From assembly GCA_037501455.1 (NCBI GenBank), contig CM074857.1, forward strand, positions 32,322,001-32,386,000: a DNA stretch of 64,000 nt. Reading direction: 5' to 3'. This stretch comes from Lantana camara. Taxonomy: Eukaryota > Streptophyta > Magnoliopsida > Lamiales > Verbenaceae. Positions 32,095 through 42,119 of this stretch are shown in pieces. Below the pieces are notes generated by a model. The model was not told the DNA's origin, ran no database searches, and was given only the letters and a program-made list of their open reading frames with translations. The position numbers and the translations under genes were made by a program. Numbering within the stretch: the stretch's first letter is position 1; each line of letters opens with the position of its first letter.

Positions 32095-33672
32095 ATGGAG
32101 ATGAGTACAAGTAGGATGATAACTTTGAATGGATTAAATTATCATCTATGGAGTAATAAGATGAAGGATCTCCTCTTTGTTAAATCTTTGCACTTGCCTT
32201 TTTTGGCAACTGAAAAGCTCGTGTCTAAAACCGATGAAGAATGGGATTTTGAGCACAAACAAGTTTGTGGGTTTATCAGACAATTTGTTGAGGAGAATGT
32301 TTACAACCATATTCAACACGAGACACATGCGAGAAGTTTGTGGGAGAAGTTGCAGAATTTGTATGCATCGAAGACGGGAAACAATAAGTTGTTTTTGCTT
32401 AAGAAGATGATGTAGTTGAAATATAAAGAAGGCACTTCTATTGCTGATCACTTGAATGAGTTTCAAGGTGTTCTTGATCAGTTGACAGCTATGGGAATTA
32501 AATTTGATGATGAAATTATCGGACGTTGGATTCTTGCCACTTCGCCTGATTCTTGGGAAACTTTTCGTGTTTCACTTGTTAACTCTTTGTCTGATGGTGG
32601 TATAACCGTTGAGCTTGTGAAGAGTAGTATTTTGAATGAAGAGATGAGACGAAAAACTCATCATTCGTCTCAACCAGAGTTGTTGGTTTTAGAGAATAGG
32701 GGGAGAAGCCAACATAAATATAATAAAGGTAGAAGCAAAAGTCGATGCAAGTCAAGGTCAGGATGGAAAGAATTTAAGTGTGATCATTGTAGTGAACCTG
32801 GTCATATCAAGAAATATTGTTTTAAATTGAAGAAAGAGCGTAGAGGCAATTGTGATGGGCACGATAAGAGAGACCAGGATAAGAATGATCGTGTTGCTAC
32901 TGCTACTTCCAATGATGATCTTATTCTTGCATATGATGACAATGTTGTTGTCGTAGCCAGTGATGATTCCAATTGGGTTATTGACAGCGGTGCCTCATTT
33001 CATGTAACATCAAGGAAAGATTTCTTCACTTCTTATACTTCTGGTGATTTTGGAGTTTTGAAGATGGGGAATGATACGGTGGTACTAGTAGTAGGCATTG
33101 AGACTGTTTGTTTGAAAACCAACAGTGGGTCGAGTTTGGTGCTTCATGATGTTAGACATGCACCTAGTGTTCGTTTGCACCTGATTTCAGCAGGAAGGCT
33201 CGGTGATGATGGCTATTGCAATTTCTTTGCTAATGGTCAGAGGAAACTCACAAAAGGGAATCTAATTGTGGCTCGAGGTGATAAATTTCATAATTTATAT
33301 ACGATGAAGGCTTCTATTTGTGTGAACTCGGTTAATGCAGCTGAGAGTGACAACTTGTCAGAGCTTTGGCACAAGAGACTTAGTCACATTAGTGAAAAGG
33401 GACTCGATTGTTTGGCCAAGAAGAATTTGTTGTCAGGGCTGAAAGATACAAAGTTAGAAAGATGTGTTCACTGTTTGGCAGGGAAGCAGAAATGGGTTTC
33501 ATTCAAGAGTCATCCCCCTTCTAGAAAAACTGAGCTTCTTGAACTGGTACACTCAGATGTTTGTTGACCAATGAAGGTACGAACTCATCGTGGTGCTGAT
33601 ATGTTGACAAAGGTGGTGAGTCGTGAGAAACTTGAGCTTTGTGCCGGGATGGCCGGTCTCAATTTTGAATAA
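32095..33672 (+). pseudogene. copia Gag-protease-preintegrase fused to RNase H tail
   Basis: One frame from ATG 32095 to TAA 33670-33672 with two in-frame stops, TAG 32413-32415 and TGA 33565-33567. Order: Gag N-terminus (LNGLNYHLWSNKMKDLL), UBN2-type Gag core, zinc knuckle CDHCSEPGHIKKYC at about 32779-32820, protease WVIDSGASFHVTS at about 32971-33010 with intact DSG, GAG-preintegrase LWHKRLSHISEKGL with CVHCLAGKQ, integrase start LVHSDVC; then, around 33590, ADMLTKVVSREKLELCAG, the last residues of RNase H. The deletion removes the integrase core and all of RT yet keeps the reading frame. Confidence 0.9.
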
Positions 33673-33720
33673 TTAAATGGTGGTTTGTCTTCTTTCTCGT
33701 ATGGACTGGAGGGGGAGATT

Positions 33721-34133
33721 TGTTAGGTCCAGCCCACATCTTTGTTGGCCCAATTAATATTGAAATCAAAGTCCATTATAAAACCTATTTATTAATTGAA
33801 TAAGATTCATTATCCTTTGGGGAAATTGAATAAAGCACTATATATATCAACAGCTCTTTTCACCGAAATAGGCGTGAAGTATCAACAAGTTTTGGGGAAA
33901 TAATCTGCACAGTTTTGCCCAGTTTTTGGGAGGCGGCAGAATCTTCCCGCGGACGATCGGGAAGTCAATTGTGGTCCGATCGAGCTGATTTTCGGACAGC
34001 AGATTTCTAACTCATCGAACTTGAAAGTGAACGGTGGAGATCGGATTTGGAGTACTGTAAGTCGGGTTTTTAGGTGCGTGAACAGTAGCACGAATTTCGA
34101 CTTGGTTTTGTGTTCTTTTTCTCCTTTTGTGTT
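33721..34133 (+). repeat. 3' LTR of the copia element, left part
   Basis: First 413 bases of LTR2, ending in GTGTT (34129-34133), the left target duplication of the inserted Athila-like element. The rest of this LTR is at 40677-40982. Confidence 0.9.
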
Positions 34134-35546
34134 TGTTAGTGTGCATTATTCTCATTAATTTGTGAGTGTAGGGCTTCGTTTTTAGTGTTTTTATTGGATA
34201 TATTTGATGCCATGATGTGCTTTTGGGTGTTTAGAGTGCAGTTGAACCGTTTTCCTATTTTATTGAAGTGTTGGGCCGAATAGAAGACTTTTTGTGCTTG
34301 GATTTGCACACGCTGCACTCTTGGAAGAGCCTTTGGCTAATGATTGATTTTAAATTGAAAAGTAGGCCTGGTCACTTTTGGGCCCGCAAGGAATTGAAGA
34401 TTTGGAAACAATTGGGCAATCTATGTTCACGCATGCATGAGAGTTGGAATTAATTGAGACAAGCCCAACTTGTGGACAATTCAACTTGGGCAACAAGTCA
34501 GTTGACTACGATTGGAAATAGAATTTGGCTTCAATAATTGATTTTGTGCATACTATTTATTGAGGAGTCAGGCAGCAGCAGTTCGGGATTTGGAGGATCA
34601 CGTGAAGTTTTACAGCAGCGTCAACAATTTCTTCTTCCTTTATTTTTAATTTCTTTAGTTTTATTTTTATGCTTTTGAATTATTTTATGTTTTCGGACAT
34701 GATTTTTATAAGTGGCTAATTTTTCGTAATACTTAGCTAGAGATTTATGATTCGGTTGAGACATCGTGAGACCTAATTGTTCTTAATTTTCAATATAATT
34801 CGAGTATTTATTACTTCTCCTGAGTGTCGTGTTTATTGTGATTTGTTTGCTTAGTGATAGTGCACGATCATTTAAGTAGATTTAATTGCATATAGCCATT
34901 CTTGATTGCATGAAGTGTATGTAATGCGAGATTGATATTTGTGGTACGTTAACGAGAAGGATTGGTTGCAGTTCTCAACTTGTTAAGAGAATTAATAATC
35001 AGGTTTAAATCTTGCACGTGTCGTGACTTGGTTGATTCGGGTTAGTGTTTTCATAGATTTTAATGCTGTCTGTTCATTAAATCCTGTCGAGTGTCTCTAG
35101 GGATTGTGAACAGATTAGGGAAAATAGTTGTCGAGTGTCTCTAGGCTATTCGAGAATTTAAGTGAAAACGAGGCGGAGTCGAGTGTCTCTATCTGCTATA
35201 GCTAGCCTATTTGAGTTGGTTGAAATTATCTTTGCGTCCGTGATCGATGTGAAACTGAATTATAATCTCTAGCTAGGTGTTGTTTCCTTAATTGATATTT
35301 TTCCTAGGTTTCGTGTGATTCTTCGTATTTACTTTAGTTGATTTTAATTGTTTTATTAGATTAGTTTAATTAGTTTAGTTAAATCCAAAACCCCCTTACT
35401 TTTACTTGTTGATTCTCGTGATTATCCTGTGATTTTAATTGAATTAATTTCTTCCAATCTCTGTGGTTCGACCCATTTACACTATACTCTGTTTTAGTCA
35501 TAGACCGGAATTATAATGATTTTTTTGACGGATTCGACACCTGTCA
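34134..35546 (+). repeat. 5' LTR of the Athila-like element
   Basis: 1413 bases. It contains four GTCGAGTGTCTCTA phrases between about 35085 and 35195, a short interspersed motif repeated in the 3' LTR too. The frames on it (34136-34453) are not coding. Confidence 0.9.
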
Positions 35547-35637
35547 AATTTTGGCGCCGTTGCCGGGGATTGGTACTAATTGATTTTAATTCTTTTTTCT
35601 GTACAGGAACATTCACGGAAAAGACAATCATCCAACA

Positions 35638-37710
35638 ATGTTTGCAAATGCACAACAGTTCAACAATTATGCAAACATTCCACGACGGGATAATGAGGTC
35701 AACTCTTCACCTTTTGATGAAATTAAGGACATGATAAATGCTTTGGCTTCTAACCTTGGAGCAGGTGTACCCTAAGTAGCGAAGGTTTGTCAATTGTGTG
35801 CGAGCACGTTGCATCCCACCGACTCATGTCCATCCCTTCAAGTATACACTTCCGAAATTGTGGACCCATTTGGATATCAGCCTCCGATGTACAATCCATA
35901 CTCCAACATGTACAATCCCGGATGGTATGATCACCCCAATATAAGTTATGCACCAAATCCACCAAACTTCCAAAACTTCATACCTATACCTCCGCAACCC
36001 CAACAACCGAACCCACTTCTCGACCCACTAGCTGATCAAATTGAAAACTTGGAGTCCACTGTGCAAACTTTAGGATCCATTATTTAGAATTTGGAGAGTC
36101 AATTGGGGCAAATTGCGGCGTGTCTAAGCAGGTTGGAGAATCAAAGGAAGTTGCCTTCGCAAATCGAGGATCCTACGCATAATATTAGCGCCATCACGCT
36201 CAGAAGTGGTAACGAACTTCCGTCACCACTGGAGAAGGATAAGGGACAAAGAACTGGGTCCTAAGGTGATCAGGTAGAGGGTACGACTTCAAGGTACGAC
36301 CATACCTTATACCCATACCGATACAGCGAGTCCGAAATTGTCGAGCAACCCAAGCCCCTGGTGGTTCCACCTCCATTCCCTCAACGTTTAGCAGAAACAA
36401 AGAAACAGGAGAAAGAGAAGAATATTCTTGAGACGTTTCGAAAGGTTGAGGTGAACATTCCTTTGTTGGATGTTATTCAGCAAAATCCCAGACATGCGAA
36501 ATATCTTGAGGAACTCTGCACCAGGAAAAGGAGACTGAAAGGTAATGAATGGTTAAATGTTGGAGAGAATGTCTCCGCCTTTTTGCAAAAGAAATTACCT
36601 CCTAAATGCGGAGATCAAGGTATGTTTTCCATTCCATGTTAAATTGGCAAGACTGAGATTAAGAAAACAATGTATGATTTGAGTGCGCCCATTAATATTA
36701 TGCCTTTATCTGTTTATTCATCACTGAATCTTGGTCCTTTGAAAGATACAGGTATCATAATTCAGATGGTTGATCGATCTATTGTATATCCGGAGGGAGT
36801 ATTAGAGGACGTACTTGTTCAAGTTGATGGATTAGTCTTTCCTGCTGATTTTTATGTGATTTATGAGGATGAAAATTCTTTGAGTACTTCTGATATTTTA
36901 CTTGGGCGACCTTTTCTCCGTACTGCTAATGCTAAAATAGATGTTCAAGAAAGCTTGTTGACTCTAGAATTTGATGGTGATATTGCAAAATTTAATGTTT
37001 ATGAGTCAAGTAAAGATACTGATGAATTATCTAGTAATTTTAGCATTGATGTGATACAGAACTCAAGTAATGAAACTTTTGAGCCTAATAATATAGAAAA
37101 GCTAAGTTTTGAATCCTTTCAAGATTTGGTAGTTGAAGATTTTGAGAGTAAGCCAAAACATGTTGGTTTGCATGATGATATCCATGATATGGTTATTCCA
37201 CTAGAGCATGTTAGACCCCTGGGTATAAAGGCTTCAAATTCGAAATTATTCAATGACTTAGCTAAACTAAATTCCTTCGTGTTTCAGGCACCTATTTTGA
37301 AACTCAAGAACTTTTTAGACGATCTGAGTTCTGTATTCAAAGGAGGAGGAAAATTTGCAGATTTAAGACCCATACGTGACGAGTTCGCTGGCGAACTTCG
37401 TTTCCAGGGGTTTGACCATAAGATACGGCCATACCTTACCGTCACGCTCTGGTATGCAGATGTTCTCGATTACTTAACCACTATTTTCCTCAGATCTCAC
37501 ATATTTTTCGAGTGCAGGAATCCAAGAGCCATTGTGAGGGATCATGGAAAACAATTTTATAGGTGGTTGATAGAGTCTGTGCTGAGAAAGTATCGAATTG
37601 TGTTGAGAACCTCTACGAATCATCATCCCCAATCTAGAGGGCGCAATGGATTAGAAGATTCATCACCACATAGTCGAGGGGATTTGTATGGAGGTTCTAC
37701 CTCCATTTGA
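35638..37710 (+). pseudogene. Athila-like Gag-protease with integrase remnant
   Basis: One frame with stops at 35773, 36085, 36262 and 36640. Visible order: MFANAQQFNNYANIPRRD start, knuckle-like CQLCASTLHPTDSC, Pro/Tyr/Asn-rich stretch, PPPFPQRLAETKKQEKEK, NIPLLDVIQQNPRHAKYLEE, ENVSAFLQKKLPPKCGDQGM, protease region YDLSAPINIMPLSVYSSLNL with GVLEDVLVQVDGLVFPADFY and ILLGRPFLRTA. The catalytic DLGAS-type motif reads DLSAP, likely inactive. After about 37400 the frame runs through WYADVLDYLT and NPRAIVRDHGKQF, pieces of the RNase H-integrase linker and integrase core. RT is deleted. Confidence 0.85.
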
Positions 37711-39250
37711 GTTGATTGTTGCTCTTGGTTGTCTTGTAGGTGCGCTTTATTGGTCCAAAATTTTCTGAATTGCTGCTGTTAAACTGCTGATGCTTCTGTA
37801 CAGGTTTGACCCCTAGGTGTGACCGTACCCCACGCTCATACTATTTTTGCGGAAAAAAAAAAAAAAAACCCCAGATCTGCGTTTCAGGGAAGTCCTCTTT
37901 TCTTTCGATTTTTCTTATGCCTTGTGGACAATGCATGATTTAAGTGTGGGGGGCGGGATAAGCCTATTTACTGTTTGGCTTAAGTGCTTAAATTCGATTT
38001 TTTTTTTTCCTGCGTCAACTGTTTTGACTTGTTGTTTACTTGAATTTGAGGATGTTAGAAATTGTGAATAATTTATTCCCATTTTGAACGTTTTTGCTTA
38101 AGCTTGAGCTTTGAATTTTTATTAGAACTTATTAGGCGATTGAATACATGAAAGATTGTGTGAAATTTGATTAATTTGTATGACTTTGTGCCCTTATTTC
38201 TCGCGCACTAATTGAACAGTTTATGTACTTTGCTTAGATAGGTTAGTTATGTTTTTCAATAAAGTTCTGAAAATTGATTAGAGTGCACTTTAACTCCTTT
38301 CGAGGCGAAATAGATTGGTTGACAAATAATTTGGGAGATGACTTAGGCATTTGTTGTCAGTGTTTTTAGCCTTTTTATTGAATTTCACTAAATAACATTG
38401 CCCGATTGACCCCGCTGAGCCTTAGTATTGTGCAAAATTTCTTTCTTAGCCACGCTACAAGCCGAATGCACAATACGAATTTCCTACCCATATCTTTTTT
38501 ACACCTTGCTTACTCATTTTCTTTTTGGGATTGCATTGATGATGTCTAGACACTTTTTTGGGATTGATTTGAAGAGAAAGTTTCATCGTGTTGAATAGAG
38601 AAAAAATTGTGAGATTGATGAAACAAAAGAAGAAAAAAAAAAAAGGAGAGCGAAGTCAGGAAGAAAATAAAAGAAAATGAGCTGAAAAAATAGAGAAAAA
38701 ACAAATTGAAAAAAAAAAAAAAGCAAGAGTGAAAAGAAAGAAAAAGAGAGTTTGAGTCTTGTTGAAAATTCAATAAAGGGTTGGGAGATTGAAAAAGGGA
38801 GTCTTTTGGGGAGAAATAAAAAGGGAAACACTTGGGATTTATTTTAAATGTGTAAGCTTGGTGTGTTAGCCTTGGATTTACTTTTTTCTACCTTGACCCA
38901 AACCTACATTACAAGCTCGAAAGACCTTTCGATCCCGAGTAATGAGTTGGTCAAATTAGTGGAGATTGGAGTGACGGTGCATTCGAAATTGATGATCGGT
39001 TCTTGAGCGAAAAACATTAACTTGTTTGTCTAGTCTTTGTACATTTTCTTGTTCGATTCACACTACACACGAGGGTATGATTTTTGTACTAATTGATTGA
39101 ATTTCATATGATTAAGTAATGTGTTTAATTTGCTAGATTCGTTTACGCGAAAATTCGAGGTTCGCTTTGGTGAATGTGTTTGATGAAAATGATGTTTCAT
39201 TGATTTTTATTTCCCTCGAGGACGAGTGAATGGATAAGTGTGGGGGGATT
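37711..39250 (+). other. Athila-like 3' non-coding region
   Basis: Low-coding stretch between the integrase remnant and the 3' LTR. It includes an A-rich tract at 37850-37870 and a strong purine-rich block at 38570-38830 (GAAAAAGAGAG type). No env-like ORF is visible. Ends in the polypurine tract at 39239-39250. Confidence 0.6.
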
Positions 39251-40661
39251 TGTTAGTGTGCATTATTCTCATTAATTTGTGAGTGTAGGGCTTCGTTTTT
39301 AGTGTTTTTATTGGATATATTTGATGCCATGATGTGCTTTTGGGTGTTTAGAGTGCAGTTGAACCGTTTTCCTATTTTATTGAAGTGTTGGGCCGAATAG
39401 AAGACTTTTTGTGCTTGGATTTGCACACGCTGCACTCTTGGAAGAGCCTTTGGCTAATGATTGATTTTAAATTGAAAAGTAGGCCTGGTCACTTTTGGGC
39501 CCGCAAGGAATTGAAGATTTGAAAACAATTGGGCAATCTATGTTCACGCGTGCATGAGAGTTGGAAGTAATTGAGACAAGCCCAACTTGTGGACAATTCA
39601 ACTTGGGCAACAAGTCAGTTGACTCCGATTGGAAATAGAATTTGGCTTCAATAATTGATTTTGTGCATACTATTTATTGAGGAGTCAGGCAGCAGCAGTT
39701 CGGGATTTGGAGGATCACGTGAAGTTTTACAGCAGCGTCAACAATTTCTTCTTCCTTTATTTTTAATTTCTTTAGTTTTATTTTTATGCTTTTGAATTAT
39801 TTTACGTTTTCGGACATGATTTTTATAAGTGGCTAATTTTTCGTAATACTTAGCTAGAGATTTATGATTCGGTTGAGACATCGTGAGACCTAATTGTTCT
39901 TAATTTTCAATATAATTCGAGTATTTATTACTTCTCCGAGTGTCGTGTTTATTGTGATTTGTTTGCTTAGTGATAGTGCACGATCATTTAAGTAGATTTA
40001 ATTGCATATAGCCATTCTTGATTGCATGAAGTGTATGTAATGCGAGATTGATATTTGTGATACGTTAACGAGAAGGATTGGTTGCAGTTCTCAACTTGTT
40101 AAGAGAATTAATAATCGGGTTTAAATCTTGCACGTGTCGTGACTTGGTTGATTCGGGTTAGTGTTTTCATAGATTTTAATGCTGTCTGTTCATTAAATCC
40201 TGTCGAGTGTCTCTAGGGATTGTGAACAGATTAGGGGAAATAGTTGTCGAGTGTCTCTAGGCTATTCGAGAATTTAAGTGAAAACGAGGCGGAGTCGAGT
40301 GTCTCTATCTGCTATAGCTAGCCTATTTGAGTTGGTTGAAATTATCTTTGCGTCCGTGATCGATGTGAAACTGAATTATAATCTCTAGCTAGGTGTTGTT
40401 TCCTTAATTGATATTTTCCTAGGTTTCGTGTGATTCTTCGTATTTACTTTAGTTGATTTTAATTGTTTTATTAGATTAGTTTAATTAGTTTAGTTAAATC
40501 CAAAACCCCCTTACTTTTACTTGTTGATTCTCGTGATTATCCTGTGATTTTAATTGAATTAATTTCTTCCAATCTCTGTGGTTCGACCCGTTTACACTAT
40601 ACTCTGTTTTAGTCGTAGACCGGAATTATAATTATTTTTTTGACGGATTAGACACCTGTCA
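39251..40661 (+). repeat. 3' LTR of the Athila-like element
   Basis: 1411 bases, about 99% like the 5' LTR. Confidence 0.9.
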
Positions 40662-40676
40662 AATTTTGATTGTGTT

Positions 40677-40982
40677 CTAGTTCGTTTTGGATTGAATCGG
40701 TGTTTGGTTCGTGTTAGGAGTTAGATTTATTGGTGTTTGAACTGCTGTAATTTTACCTCATATTATAGTGGATTTGTTTTTGGGTCTCGTAGGCCTCGTG
40801 GTTTTTACTCTTCGATTTGAAGGGGTTTTCCACGTTAAAATTCTCGTGTCTCTATTCTTGGTTTTATTTGGTTGACTATTTTTCTATCCTTGGTATACTT
40901 GGTTGATTGTTTATTGGGCATTTGGAGAGGAGTTTTAATTTCCGCTGCGTATACTCGGTTTTGGTGTATCCCTTTCCTATCA
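40677..40982 (+). repeat. 3' LTR of the copia element, right part
   Basis: Continues LTR2 with CTAGTTCGTTTTGGATTG... to CTATCA at 40982, matching positions 414-719 of LTR1. Confidence 0.9.
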
Positions 40983-41721
40983 TATAAGTGTTCACCTAAC
41001 TCCATTAGTATGAGTCATTTTGGGAGATGCCCAAAAACAAATCCGTGCGGGCTTGGCCCAAAGCGGACAATATCATACTAATGCGAAGTTAGGGTGAAGG
41101 TGCGCGTGGTCCCAACAAGTGGTATCAGAGCCCAGGTTCGGGCTTATCGGAGTGGTGGACTGCTTTTTATGAGGAATTCCCGGTGTAACAAGACCAGAGA
41201 CCTGCAGGGATGCCTTGTGTCGAAAGTCTTCCTGGCAAGTGTTGGTTAGGCAGCGGGTCCCGTTTGGTGTGATGGCGGTACAAGATGTTTGGCAGGTGAA
41301 GTGACCTATGTTTGGCAGGTCAGGTAACGTGACCTAGCAATTGGAGATTTCCGGTTGATGCCTTGTGTCGAAAGTCCCCTTGATGTTAAGGAGGTCAGGC
41401 GGGTGTCCTCAAAGGTGTGTAGCGGCGGTGCAAGATGGTTGGCAGATCAAATAGATTGACCCTGAAGCGGAGGTCACGAGTGGTGTGGTCTTGGTTTGAG
41501 GGAAGGATTGTTGGGAAGCAAACCCATCCCACATCGGAAGATTGGCGGAAGTTTGTCCAATATATAAGTCGGAAGTTTGTCCAATATATAAGTGTTCACC
41601 TAACTCCATTAGTATGAGGCCTTTTGGAAGATGCCTAAAAACAAATCCGTGCGGGCTTGGCCCAAAGCGGACAATATCATACTAATGCGAAGTTAGGGTG
41701 AAGGTGCGCGCGGTCCCAACA
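40983..41721 (+). mobile_element. TRIM element, 5' LTR truncated
   Basis: Terminal-repeat retrotransposon in miniature. 3' LTR 41509-41721 (213 bases, TGTTGGGAAGC...GTCCCAACA); 5' LTR remnant 40983-41117 (last 135 bases only). A primer site TGGTATCAGAGCCC follows at 41120-41133 and a polypurine-like GAGGGAAGGAT precedes the 3' LTR. The interior (~390 bases) is non-coding, as expected. The 3' LTR carries an internal duplication of CGGAAGTTTGTCCAATATATAAGT. Right flank AAGAA; the base run left of the whole nest is AAGAG (31328-31332), a probable 4-of-5 target duplication. Confidence 0.85.
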
Positions 41722-41726
41722 AAGAA

Positions 41727-41905
41727 AACCAATAGTTCGCCGTTCTCGCTAAAACTTTTCAGAGCAAGGGAATTCTGGGATTTTACAGTGGGTGAGAATT
41801 TTGGAGAAAGATGGCGTTTTCTGGATATAGGGCTGCATTGCTTAGGAATTTACCAGCTGCTGTGTTGAGTTGCTCTTCCTTGGAGTATTCGAAAGCTGAA
41901 GTCTC
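41727..41905 (+). pseudogene. mitoferrin-like mitochondrial carrier, 3' part
   Basis: Right of the TE nest the carrier gene resumes: KTFQSKGILGFYSG at 41751-41792 (following the repeat-1 helix lost at 31.3 kb), then directly RILEKDGV and, after a one-base shift, GYRAALLRNLPAAVLSCSSL, which belong to a later carrier repeat. The middle of the protein is therefore deleted. The frame then runs on to 42116 without carrier similarity. With 31001-31332 this forms one pseudogene interrupted by 10.4 kb of retroelements. Confidence 0.75.
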
Positions 41906-42119
41906 GTTTATCTTCTCCTTGAAGCTGGCACAGTGCTGCATTTCATCTTGGGATAATTACACTGACACACATATTGGAAGAAATGGTGTTTTTTCTATTT
42001 TTCGTCTTTCTCTTGCGAATATTTGGGACCAAGAATTCAGAAATATAATACAGTTTTCATCATCTAATGTGCATATCAAATCCTATGATATACAGCCTAT
42101 TTCATTTCACTTATAGCAA

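Larger units (their letters stand above)
34134..40671 (+). mobile_element. Athila-like gypsy element, deletion derivative, nested in the copia LTR
   Basis: LTRs 34134-35546 (1413 bases) and 39251-40661 (1411 bases), TGTTAGTGTGC...CCTGTCA, with about 14 differences (~1%). Primer site TGGCGCCGTTGCCGGGGA (tRNA-Asp type) at 35552-35569; polypurine tract GTGGGGGGATT before LTR2. Target duplication GTGTT at 34129-34133 and 40672-40676. Ten extra bases (AATTTTGATT, 40662-40671) lie between the CA end of LTR2 and the duplication. The internal region keeps gag and protease and a small integrase piece; RT and RNase H are gone. It is younger than its copia host by LTR divergence. Confidence 0.9.
31333..40982 (+). 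mobile_element. Ty1/copia element, internally deleted and carrying a nested Athila-like element
   Basis: LTRs 31333-32051 and 33721-34133 plus 40677-40982 (both 719 bases when the nested element is removed). Both start TGTT(G/A)GGTCCAGCCC and end CTATCA. A primer site TGGTATCAAGAGCC follows LTR1 and a polypurine tract GGAGGGGGAGATT precedes LTR2. In the first 413 bases I count 14 LTR differences (~3.4%). The coding region keeps gag, protease and pre-integrase, then jumps to the end of RNase H. The right flank begins TATAA inside a TRIM LTR; the matching left copy is missing (see findings). Confidence 0.9.

Noticed and set aside
38546..38831. Phe-rich minus-strand ORFs
   Set aside because: Antisense of a purine-rich block in the Athila-like 3' region.
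41727..42116. A new 101-codon gene starting MAFSGYRAALL
   Set aside because: The start is internal to a mitoferrin-like carrier fragment and the downstream part has no carrier similarity; treated as pseudogene.
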